A DNA stretch of 41,743 bases from a virus. Each line of letters starts with the position of its first letter. Position 1 is the stretch's first letter. Position numbers and translations under genes: made by a program. The DNA lies in IMG/VR virus record IMGVR_UViG_3300046817_000504, positions 1 through 41,743 of that record; one strand, 5' to 3'. The notes under the pieces are model-generated. The model was not told the DNA's origin. It saw only the letters and a program-made list of their open reading frames with translations, and searched no databases. Shown here piece by piece: positions 27,673-35,031 of the stretch.

Positions 27673-28635
27673 ATGCTACTCTCCGATTATATCGCGCAGG
27701 TCCAGTTCCTTCTGCATGACCAGACCAATGCGGATTTCTCCCAGGCCGAACTGATCAGCGCGATCAACAACGCGCGCCGGGCGGTCTCGCTCGACTTCCA
27801 CTGCTGCCGCGGCATCTACCTATGCCCGGTGAATAACGCCCCGAACCTGAACCAGTACGCTCCGGTCGGGGTCATCCCGAATCAGGAAATCTACCCGCTG
27901 CAAGGGCCGAACGGGCTCAACGGCCAGGTCGTCGGGGCTTTGGTTACCAACGGCGGGACGGGCTATACGGCCGCCACCACCGTCACCTTTGCGGCCGGGC
28001 CGGCCGGAAGCGTGCGCGCCACCGCCGTACCTGTCATCGATAACGGCGTCATCACCGCCATCAACATGACCTCCTGGGGTTCCGGATATACCCCGGCGCT
28101 GCCCGGCACCGCAGGCGTCCCGGCCATCACGATTGCGGACGCGGGCGGCGGGGTCAACGCGGTGGCCAATGCCGTCATGTTCAACAACGTGTTCCAGATC
28201 ATCTCGATCTCGTACATCTGGGGCAATCAGCGTTACATGCTCTGCTTCCGCGGCTTCACGCTGTTCCAGGCCTATATGCGCTCGCAGCAATTCTTCACCC
28301 AGCGCGGGCTCATCACCACGATCCACCAGCAGGCCGGATATGTCCTGATCCAGCCGCCGCCTGACCAGGGCTATCAGACTGAATGGGATGTGATCTTCTC
28401 GCCGCTTGATCTGGCCGCCCCGACCGACCGGGACACGCAGGTTCTCGACCCCTGGAATGACGCCGTGCAGTACTACGCGGCGCAGCTTTGCCTCAACAAG
28501 CTGCAGAATTTCAATCAGGCCGAATACTACCTGAAACTCTATTCGGCGCGCGTTCCCAAGATCATCATCGGGGCCGGTGCGACCCGCATACCCAACCCGT
28601 ATCACAAGACTTTCCAGCGCCGCGTATCGAGGTAG
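27673..28635 (+). CDS. Head-tail connector/adaptor protein with inserted GSGY module
   Basis: 320 residues from ATG 27673. The N-terminus (LLSDYIAQVQFLLHDQTNAD, FSQAELISAINNARRAVSLD) and the C-terminus (YYAAQLCLNKLQNFNQAEYY) fit a podovirus adaptor (gp4/gp11-like) that docks under the portal. About residues 90-155 (LVTNGGTGYTAATTVTFAAG, VIDNGVITAINMTSWGSGYTP) form a repeat module shared with the proteins at 26024 and 28638, apparently inserted in the adaptor fold. It would connect the portal to the tail hub. Confidence 0.75.
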   Translation: MLLSDYIAQVQFLLHDQTNADFSQAELISAINNARRAVSLDFHCCRGIYLCPVNNAPNLNQYAPVGVIPNQEIYPLQGPNGLNGQVVGALVTNGGTGYTAATTVTFAAGPAGSVRATAVPVIDNGVITAINMTSWGSGYTPALPGTAGVPAITIADAGGGVNAVANAVMFNNVFQIISISYIWGNQRYMLCFRGFTLFQAYMRSQQFFTQRGLITTIHQQAGYVLIQPPPDQGYQTEWDVIFSPLDLAAPTDRDTQVLDPWNDAVQYYAAQLCLNKLQNFNQAEYYLKLYSARVPKIIIGAGATRIPNPYHKTFQRRVSR

Positions 28636-28637
28636 TC

Positions 28638-30857
28638 ATGCCTCAACCGATGCCCGGCGAAGGCCAGCGCTCACAGACCAAGTTCATCGTCTTCGAGAAT
28701 TTCGAGAAGATGAACACGCAGAGCGTCCGGCAGTCGCTCAAGGAAAGCGAGCTGGCATGGCTGGAAAATCTGCAGCCGATCGCACCGAACAATCTGCGCA
28801 CCGTGCCGGCTCCGGCGACGGCGGCGCTCGCTACGATTACCGGCACCGTCAGCGAAATATTCTATGCCGATCTGAATGGCATAGATTACTTTATCGTGTT
28901 CACGCAGGCCGGCTCCGGTTACGCCATCAACATCGCCAACGGCGCCGTCAGTCATTTTGCGCCCGATGGTACTTTCAGTCCATTCCCGGACGTGACCACA
29001 TGGCAGGCGTCGCGCCTCCTGATTGCCGATCCTCTTGCCGGTTACTCTACCTTTGACGGCGGAATTTATGTGAAGCAGGGCGGCGTGTCGCCCAACATCA
29101 CCGTCACCAACGGCGGATCGGGCTACTCGTCGCCGCCTACAGTTATCATCTCAGGTGGTCACGGAATGGGTGCCACCGCCCATTCTGTTATTCAAAGCGG
29201 CGTCGTCATCCAGGTCGTCCTGGACAATCCCGGCACCGGCTATCAAGTCGGAGATGTCCTGACCGTGACATTCGGGACCGGCGTCGGCTCCGGTGCGACC
29301 GGGCACGCCATTATGACCGGGTTTCCGATCGCGTCCCTAAGTTTGGTCAACAACACGGCATGGAACCCGCCCAACGGACCTAATTTTGGCAACTTCTCCA
29401 TTACCTTCACGGGCGGCGGTGGCGTAGGAGCAGCCGGGTTTGTCACTGTGGGGAATGACGGTGCCGGCAATCGCACCGTTGCCGCCGTCACGCTCACTGC
29501 GCCAGGGTCGGGCTACACCAGCGCGCCGGCTTGCACATTCGGCGGCGGGTTCAGCTTTCCTTCGCCCCCGACCGTCATCGCCAATCTCGGGACCGAAGCG
29601 GTGGCGAGTCTCGTCAAGGACACGAGCGGCACAGGCTATATTGCGCCACCGAATGTCTCCATTCAGGGTGGCGGTGCGAGCGTGGCAGCGACGGCTCACG
29701 CCACACTGGCAGGAACCGCCGTCAATACGCTGGTTCTCGACACGCCGGGCTCCGGCTACACCTCCACCCCGATTGTCGTCATCGGCACCGGCACCGGGGC
29801 TGCGGCGTCCGCTCACGTCTGGCCGTTCATCAACTCGACCATCGCGGCTAATGCCTATATGACCGTAGCGGTGTTCCAGGGCCGGGTGTGGCTCGCGGGC
29901 GGTCAACTGCTGACCTGGAGCGGCACCGGAGCGAGCTTCGGCAATGTCGCCTATGACGATTTCCTGGCCGCCGATGCCTCCGGTTCGCTGCTCCTGTCGG
30001 ATGCCGACCTGATCCACGCCATAACGGCGCTGCGGGCATTCAACAACTATCTGTGGATCATGGGTGATCAGTCTATCAAGCAGATCGGCAATGTATCGGT
30101 CAACGGGTCCGAAACGCTGTTCACCATCCTCACGCTGTCGTCGGACCAAGGCACGATCTACAAGAAGTCGTGCATCTCCTACAATCGCGTGTTCATGTTC
30201 GCCAATACCAACGGTATTTATGGCGTGTTCGGCTCGTCGGTGCAGAAGCTATCCGGCGACCTCGATGGCATATGGGAAAGGGTTGATTTCAGCCAGCCGC
30301 CGCAGGGTGCGCTTGCCGACATCAACTCCATCCATAATGCGGTATTTCTGGTTCGTTACGAGGTCATCGATGCCGCTACGCGCTCGATCATGTTGGCCTT
30401 CGATGGCAAGAAGTGGTTCGTCATCAGCCAGGGAGATTCCCTGACTGCCATCGCCACGTCGGCCTCGTTGACGACCGGCCAGAATTCGCTCTATGGAAGT
30501 TCCGGCTCTGATGTGACCAATTTGCTGTCGCGCCCCGATTTGGAGGTTTCATTCAAGTTGCAGTCGGCACTGACCCACCATGGCAATGCGGTGCAGGGCA
30601 AGAAGACCGTGCGAGCCGGGTTTGCCTATTCGTTCGAGCATACGGTGGGTAATGTCACCATGACGCTCGACACCGATCCGAATTTCGGCGGACAAGCCAT
30701 CGTCGTCCCGCTGTCGATCGGCTTTGGGGTACCGCATCGGTCGATCGAGGGGTCCGGCACCTATCTGGGCATGACCTTGACTGGCTCGCTGCCGGGGCTG
30801 ACGTTCACGAATATGATATTAGAGTTCCAGGATACGCCGCTGTGGAGGGGATCATGA
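28638..30857 (+). CDS. Tail hub/stabilisation protein with GSGY-module array
   Basis: 739 residues from ATG 28638. The N-terminal and C-terminal parts (SIKQIGNVSVNGSETLF; YDDFLAADASGSLLLSD; VFMFANTNGIYGVFG) form a propeller-like tail hub as in P22 gp10 or T7 gp12. Inserted between are several GSGY modules (ITVTNGGSGYSSPPTVIISG, TAPGSGYTSAPACTF, VLDTPGSGYTSTPIVVIG). They look related to those in the two upstream genes. The probable role is to close the tail tube and carry fibres. The array is large, so it may form surface-exposed beta-structures. Confidence 0.75.
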   Translation: MPQPMPGEGQRSQTKFIVFENFEKMNTQSVRQSLKESELAWLENLQPIAPNNLRTVPAPATAALATITGTVSEIFYADLNGIDYFIVFTQAGSGYAINIANGAVSHFAPDGTFSPFPDVTTWQASRLLIADPLAGYSTFDGGIYVKQGGVSPNITVTNGGSGYSSPPTVIISGGHGMGATAHSVIQSGVVIQVVLDNPGTGYQVGDVLTVTFGTGVGSGATGHAIMTGFPIASLSLVNNTAWNPPNGPNFGNFSITFTGGGGVGAAGFVTVGNDGAGNRTVAAVTLTAPGSGYTSAPACTFGGGFSFPSPPTVIANLGTEAVASLVKDTSGTGYIAPPNVSIQGGGASVAATAHATLAGTAVNTLVLDTPGSGYTSTPIVVIGTGTGAAASAHVWPFINSTIAANAYMTVAVFQGRVWLAGGQLLTWSGTGASFGNVAYDDFLAADASGSLLLSDADLIHAITALRAFNNYLWIMGDQSIKQIGNVSVNGSETLFTILTLSSDQGTIYKKSCISYNRVFMFANTNGIYGVFGSSVQKLSGDLDGIWERVDFSQPPQGALADINSIHNAVFLVRYEVIDAATRSIMLAFDGKKWFVISQGDSLTAIATSASLTTGQNSLYGSSGSDVTNLLSRPDLEVSFKLQSALTHHGNAVQGKKTVRAGFAYSFEHTVGNVTMTLDTDPNFGGQAIVVPLSIGFGVPHRSIEGSGTYLGMTLTGSLPGLTFTNMILEFQDTPLWRGS

Positions 30858-31054
30858 TGTGGTCTTTTGTGATTTTTGGACTTGTCTTTGGCGTGGTAAT
30901 GACGAAAGAGGTTATTTCCTTTGCTGTTGAGCGCGGTCCGGTGACCTATCTATTTCAAATTCGTCCATTTGTTAATCTTGTGAGAATAGAGGAAAAAGAC
31001 GGATTTTTAAGGCGGTCAGAATGGACCAAAACTAGGGCTAGGAAGGGCATATAA
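30854..31054 (+). CDS. AT-rich small membrane protein, likely insertion
   Basis: 66 residues in ATGATG overlap with the hub gene. One membrane helix at about residues 3-20 (WSFVIFGLVFGVVMTKEV), then a charged tail (IRIEEKDGF-like, RRSEWTKTRARKG). It is AT-richer than its neighbours and splits otherwise adjacent virion genes, so it is probably a moron. Function unknown; superinfection exclusion is one possibility. Confidence 0.55.
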   Translation: MMWSFVIFGLVFGVVMTKEVISFAVERGPVTYLFQIRPFVNLVRIEEKDGFLRRSEWTKTRARKGI

Positions 31055-31404
31055 TGCCCAACTTCCAGCCCGATCAGGTGACGTTCCAGGACCAAGCCGG
31101 CTATGGCCTGTGGGACACGGCCCATTGGCGCGAGCATATCCAGTTTGTTCAGGTGCTCGCCGCCCAGACGCCGCCGGTTCTGCTCAGCGACTACGATTTT
31201 TCGTCAATATTGACCGGAGGCGGGGCACAGAAGTGGGACCAGGAGAGCCACCAGACCGCGCATGAGCTCCTGGCGGACATAACCGGAGCGACGGCGCCGG
31301 ACTTTGCCGATTTCGACCTCAACAACCCGGAAGACTTTTCGTCATTTCTGTCCTATCATTCCGCCCACCACGCCCAGATCAGGCAATTCCTAGGAATCGT
31401 GTGA
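31054..31404 (+). CDS. Hypothetical virion-region protein
   Basis: 116 residues starting in TAATG overlap. Aromatic and acidic with several His (DTAHWREHIQFVQVLAAQTP, YHSAHHAQIRQFLG). The segment LSDYDFSSIL lies in the middle. It is located between hub and ejection genes. Not recognised. Confidence 0.6.
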   Translation: MPNFQPDQVTFQDQAGYGLWDTAHWREHIQFVQVLAAQTPPVLLSDYDFSSILTGGGAQKWDQESHQTAHELLADITGATAPDFADFDLNNPEDFSSFLSYHSAHHAQIRQFLGIV

Positions 31405-31721
31405 TGTTCGGAAATTTCGCAGAAAACTTCGGTCTCAACTTTCCGTTACAGGGCGCGGACGTTCAAGGCGGCATGTTCGGGCAGAATGCGCCTGCGCCGG
31501 AAACCGGGGGCGCCTCACAGGGCGGGTTACCGGCACCGACTCCACCTCCTGCCGCAGCCCCCGCGGCAGGAATGGCTGCTCCGTCAGCCGCGCCCCAGTC
31601 ATCCCCGCTCGCCAGCCCGCTCGGCCCCGGCCAGCAGCAACAGCCGCAGCCGTCCTTGCCCGATCAGGCCGCTGCCCCGGCGGTCGGGGTCGGATCACCC
31701 CTTGGAAAGCCAATGCTATGA
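31404..31721 (+). CDS. Pro/Ala/Gln-rich protein
   Basis: 105 residues; GTG at 31401 in a GTGA overlap is an alternative start. From about residue 27 it is low-complexity (Pro, Ala, Gln, Gly). It is probably a disordered virion or assembly protein. It overlaps the next gene by ATGA. Confidence 0.6.
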   Translation: MFGNFAENFGLNFPLQGADVQGGMFGQNAPAPETGGASQGGLPAPTPPPAAAPAAGMAAPSAAPQSSPLASPLGPGQQQQPQPSLPDQAAAPAVGVGSPLGKPML

Positions 31722-32365
31722 GCTTCGTTGACAGCGGAACGTCTGCATCAAGCGGTGGTGGCCTGTCCTCGTCCAACCTACTAGGGCTAGGGGCTCTGGG
31801 CGTCGGCGCGGCTGGTCTGGGCACTATGCTGGCCCGCGGCCCCGCCCCGTTGCCGCAGGAATTCAGCCAATTGACCGGCTCGGTGCCGAATCTGCGCAGT
31901 CAGGCGGCGGGGCTGGAGGCGACCGGATCAACTCTGACCGGGCAGGGCCAGTCTGTTCTTTCGATGGCTGGACAGGGCCAATTGACCGCCCCGCAACAGG
32001 CCCAGCTCGACCAATATAACCAGGGTTTGAAAAATCAGGCGGCGCAAACCTTTGCCTCGATGGGCCGGAATATAAACGAGGACACAACCGGGATCAGCGT
32101 GCAGGCCGACATCGATAGTAAGGTCAACGCTATGGCGCAACAGGACATTCAATCGAGCATTCAACTCGGCTTGGGTGAATTGTCGTCTGGTTCCAGCTTC
32201 ACCAGCGCCGGGCTTGGTTTCGAGAACGCCGCCAACAACGCCCTGATCGAGGCCGGAAAGGAACAGATAGCGTCGGACAAGTCGTACAGTGATTCTCTCA
32301 CTGCCGCGTTCACCGGAATCGCGTCCCTGTTCGGCACGGTCGCCAAGGCGGGGCTGTTCGCATGA
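31718..32365 (+). CDS. Internal virion/ejection-type protein
   Basis: 215 residues. A Gly-rich hydrophobic segment (LLGLGALGVGAAGLGTMLA, residues about 21-39) could insert in membranes. The rest is helical and Gln/Ser/Ala-rich (GRNINEDTTGISVQADIDSK). This composition and location resemble small podovirus ejection proteins (P22 gp7 or T7 gp14 role), which leave the head with DNA. Its last 40 nt (ending LFGTVAKAGLFA) are duplicated downstream at 33272-33311, flanking a small-gene cassette. Confidence 0.65.
   Translation: MSFVDSGTSASSGGGLSSSNLLGLGALGVGAAGLGTMLARGPAPLPQEFSQLTGSVPNLRSQAAGLEATGSTLTGQGQSVLSMAGQGQLTAPQQAQLDQYNQGLKNQAAQTFASMGRNINEDTTGISVQADIDSKVNAMAQQDIQSSIQLGLGELSSGSSFTSAGLGFENAANNALIEAGKEQIASDKSYSDSLTAAFTGIASLFGTVAKAGLFA
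32326..32365 (+). repeat. 40-bp direct repeat, copy A (ejection-gene 3' end)
   Basis: The last 40 nt of the 31718 gene, from CCTGTTCGGCAC to GTTCGCATGA. A copy with 38 of 40 matches is at 33272-33311. A partial third copy (AAGGCGGGGATGTTCGCAT) ends the 32362-32547 gene. The repeats bracket three to four small genes. Confidence 0.8.
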
Positions 32366-32547
32366 GCAACACTGAGCAAGACAGGCAGGATTTCTTGTGG
32401 GCATTGATCAATTGCTATGGCGATGCTTTGGGGAAAATAAGGGATGGGGTCGATAACCCAAAGCTCACCGCAGGGCTAGCTATCGAGGCTGAGACAAGGC
32501 CGGGATTTGTGGCCAAGTGGCGGAACAAGGCGGGGATGTTCGCATAA
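32362..32547 (+). CDS. Small cassette protein with ejection-gene-like end
   Basis: 61 residues starting in ATGA overlap. Helical N-terminus (SNTEQDRQDFLWALINCYGD), then a polar middle. It ends KWRNKAGMFA, which at DNA level repeats the end of the upstream ejection gene. This shows it was assembled by recombination within the repeat family. Function unknown. Confidence 0.6.
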   Translation: MSNTEQDRQDFLWALINCYGDALGKIRDGVDNPKLTAGLAIEAETRPGFVAKWRNKAGMFA

Positions 32548-32577
32548 AATCAGGCTTATAACCAAGGAGGGCTGACT

Positions 32578-32889
32578 ATGGGTAAAAGTAAATCGACCAA
32601 GGTTTTCGATAGGTATTTGGACCATCTTCATGGGTTGGAAGATAACAAGAAAACATCAGGTAACATCACTGCCTTGGAATCGATGGTCAAGCTTACAATA
32701 GCAACTCTAACCAATGGACTTTCGAAGGCAGAGTTCGAGGACGGGACGAAGGAAAGAGAGGCGTTGATGGCCGCTATCATTATTCTTTCTACTGTATGGA
32801 AGGCGAATGAAATCCCCTATGTGCCAGCGGGGTTGATTTCTTTTCTGAAGCCCCCAAAGACTGTTGAAAAAAGCGCAAAGGAGGGCTGA
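32578..32889 (+). CDS. AT-rich small cassette protein
   Basis: 103 residues with aaggaggg before ATG. Basic start (GKSKSTKVFDRYLDHLHGLE), then helical (LIATLTNGLSKAEF-like, ALMAAIIILSTVWKANEI) and a Pro/Lys end. AT-richer than the virion genes. It lies between 40-bp repeats, so it is probably a moron with host-related or exclusion function. Not recognised. Confidence 0.6.
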   Translation: MGKSKSTKVFDRYLDHLHGLEDNKKTSGNITALESMVKLTIATLTNGLSKAEFEDGTKEREALMAAIIILSTVWKANEIPYVPAGLISFLKPPKTVEKSAKEG

Positions 32890-32891
32890 CT

Positions 32892-33191
32892 ATGAGCGAC
32901 TTCGATAGGTGCATTGAAAGAGTGAGGGCGTCTGCCTTCAACAAGGACGCTGCCGAGTACATGATTCGTAATGCGGGAGAGCCAATGAGCGCTAGGCTGG
33001 TGAACGGCTTGCTCAATGAAAACTGCGTGATAATTGACGATGCCGTGAAGGAATCAGAAGCATATTGGCTGAGGTGTGCCAACTTCGGCAAAGTCTCTCT
33101 CTCTGAGTTGAAAAAACTCCTATGGAAAAGGGGTTTGTATTTCGGGTTTTACCGAGACACAGACAGCAACTTTCTGGAAGCGAGTGGATGA
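32892..33191 (+). CDS. AT-rich small cassette protein
   Basis: 99 residues starting 2 nt after the previous stop, with its own ggagggctgact. Helical (FDRCIERVRASAFNKDAAEY, VSLSELKKLLWKRGLYF). AT-rich like its neighbour and inside the repeat-bounded cassette. It overlaps the next gene by ATGA. Function unknown. Confidence 0.6.
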   Translation: MSDFDRCIERVRASAFNKDAAEYMIRNAGEPMSARLVNGLLNENCVIIDDAVKESEAYWLRCANFGKVSLSELKKLLWKRGLYFGFYRDTDSNFLEASG

Positions 33192-33448
33192 CTGACACCG
33201 TAGACGCCACCGATATCAAACTGGACGCCGACAAGTCCGGCATAAACCCGGCCAATCCCGGCAAGCCCGTTCCTGTTCGGCACAGTCGCCAAGGCGGGGA
33301 TGTTCGCATGATTAGGTTCGGTCTTTTTACAAAAATGGGGATGGTAAACTTTTGGGAAGTTTCCAAAGGGCTGCGGCGCGATGGTCATTCGTGGCCCTGG
33401 TCTCTTTGGCGTGCATATAGAGTTGGCCGCGACATGGGGTGCATATAA
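33188..33448 (+). CDS. Chimeric small gene crossing the repeat copy
   Basis: 86 residues from ATGA. The first 40 residues are polar (TDTVDATDIKLDADKSGINP). The middle (VPVRHSRQGGDVR) is the 40-bp repeat read in a different frame from the ejection gene. The last 46 residues (MIRFGLFTKMGMVNF...) have their own ATG at 33308, in ATGA overlap with the repeat's stop. So the original gene may be 33308-33448, and the longer frame a by-product of the insertion. Function unknown. Confidence 0.5.
   Translation: MTDTVDATDIKLDADKSGINPANPGKPVPVRHSRQGGDVRMIRFGLFTKMGMVNFWEVSKGLRRDGHSWPWSLWRAYRVGRDMGCI
33272..33311 (+). repeat. 40-bp direct repeat, copy B
   Basis: 38 of 40 nt match 32326-32365, including the terminal TGA/ATGA junction. 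It reads LFGTVAKAGMFA-stop in the ejection-gene frame but has no full gene in front of it, so it is a duplicated tail. It marks the right border of the inserted cassette. Confidence 0.8.
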
Positions 33449-35031
33449 TGGCCGGCGCACTAGAAAATAACGAATACCCAATCAGCGAGACGGTTGACGG
33501 ACAGCCGACCGCGCCGTTCCCGCCCCCCGGCGCCCCAAAGCAACAACTCGGCCCCGGTGGTGGCTCACCGCTGGAGCGTCCCGATCTGGGCCAGCCCGAT
33601 CCTAATGTTGAAATGGCACGGAAGGGATTTGAGAAGTACCAAGCCAAGGCCGAACAGGACTATGAGGAGGGCGAGAAGAGGCTGGCCCCGCAGCGGGAAA
33701 AGCTTCTCGGCGTTCTCAATAGTCCGGTGAAGGCGCAGGCGCATTTGAAGGAAGTCCAGGAGCAACCCAAGCCGGAGGACTACCGCAAGGGCGCGATGGA
33801 GTTCGCCGCGTCCATGGCGGTGGTCGGCGCCATCTTCGGCCGCGGTTCGCGCAACGCCGGCAATGCTGCGCTCAATGCTTTTGCCGGCGCCATGAAGGGC
33901 TGGAAGGAAGGCAATCTGGAAGCCTACACCCAGGCCACCAAGGAATGGGAGGAGGCGACCAAGAAGACCATCGAGAACAACAATCTTGAACTCGAAAAGT
34001 ACCGCATGGTCATCGAGGACAAGAAGCTGAACATCGACCAGATGTCGGCGGCTCTCAACGTTGTGTCAACTGAGACGGGGAACAAGGTCTTATTCGATCA
34101 GACCATGGCGAAGAATTTCACCGGATATTTGAACACCTACGACAAAATGATTTCTTCCCAAGAACGCTTGAAATTGGCTCTCGATAAAAGTCAAGGTCTT
34201 GATGAAAAATCTCAGGCCCCCCTTCGGGCCGGCGTCGAGGAAGCTATTAAAAACCCAGACATTGTCAACAAATGGGATTCCGCAATGTATTTGAGGATCA
34301 AAGGATATGCGGACACGATCGGGGTTAAAATACCCGATCAAGTGAGTCCCAAAGGAAGTCAGCCGAGGTCCGCGCCTGCCATGGCTCTACAGCAGTTTAT
34401 TGAGGAAAAGAGGAAAGCCGGAAGCGAACCGACATCGCAGGAGATTGCCGATTTCAACGCTCATCAACAGGGACAACTCAGGGCAACGAGAGATTTTGCA
34501 ACAGGCAAGCAGGGTCAGCAGATCAATTCATTGAATGTTGGCATATCACATCTTGAAACATTGCGATCCTTGGGAGACGCCCTGAAAAATGGCAGCGTCA
34601 AGCGGTTCAACGAAATTGCTCAGAAGTGGGCGGAGGAAACTGGTAACCCGGCCCCAACAAACTTCGATACTGCAAAGGACATCGTTGGCGCTGAGGTCAT
34701 GAAGGCAATCGTGGTCGGCGGCGGCGGCGTAACCGAACGTAATGCTATAAGGGACCAATTTGCTAGAGCCGGCTCTCCTGCCGCAATCGGGGGGGCGATC
34801 GATACGGCCGAGAAACTTCTGGCTGGACAATTTGTAGGGCTCAAAAGGCAGTACGAGCAGACCACCGGCCAGACTGATTTCGATAGCCGTATGACCGATG
34901 AGGCTTTGTCTATTTATCAAAAACTAAGCCCGGCCGGGGGAGCGGCGTCTGTATCTGATGGTGGGAAGCCGAAACAGGTAATCCAGAATGGCCACACTTA
35001 TGATCTGCAGCCGGACGGCAGTTACAAATAA
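33448..35031 (+). CDS. Large internal virion/DNA-ejection protein
   Basis: 527 residues from ATG 33448 in TAATG overlap. A Pro-rich start (to about 50) is followed by long helical stretches (KGFEKYQAKAEQDYEEGEKR, EEATKKTIENNNLELEKYRM). A hydrophobic GAMEFAASMAVVGAIFG segment lies near residue 122. The size, helical composition and location after the smaller ejection-type gene fit podovirus internal proteins that form a conduit across the envelope. No enzyme motif is visible. The final residues are polar (HTYDLQPDGSYK). Assignment from context. Confidence 0.65.
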   Translation: MAGALENNEYPISETVDGQPTAPFPPPGAPKQQLGPGGGSPLERPDLGQPDPNVEMARKGFEKYQAKAEQDYEEGEKRLAPQREKLLGVLNSPVKAQAHLKEVQEQPKPEDYRKGAMEFAASMAVVGAIFGRGSRNAGNAALNAFAGAMKGWKEGNLEAYTQATKEWEEATKKTIENNNLELEKYRMVIEDKKLNIDQMSAALNVVSTETGNKVLFDQTMAKNFTGYLNTYDKMISSQERLKLALDKSQGLDEKSQAPLRAGVEEAIKNPDIVNKWDSAMYLRIKGYADTIGVKIPDQVSPKGSQPRSAPAMALQQFIEEKRKAGSEPTSQEIADFNAHQQGQLRATRDFATGKQGQQINSLNVGISHLETLRSLGDALKNGSVKRFNEIAQKWAEETGNPAPTNFDTAKDIVGAEVMKAIVVGGGGVTERNAIRDQFARAGSPAAIGGAIDTAEKLLAGQFVGLKRQYEQTTGQTDFDSRMTDEALSIYQKLSPAGGAASVSDGGKPKQVIQNGHTYDLQPDGSYK

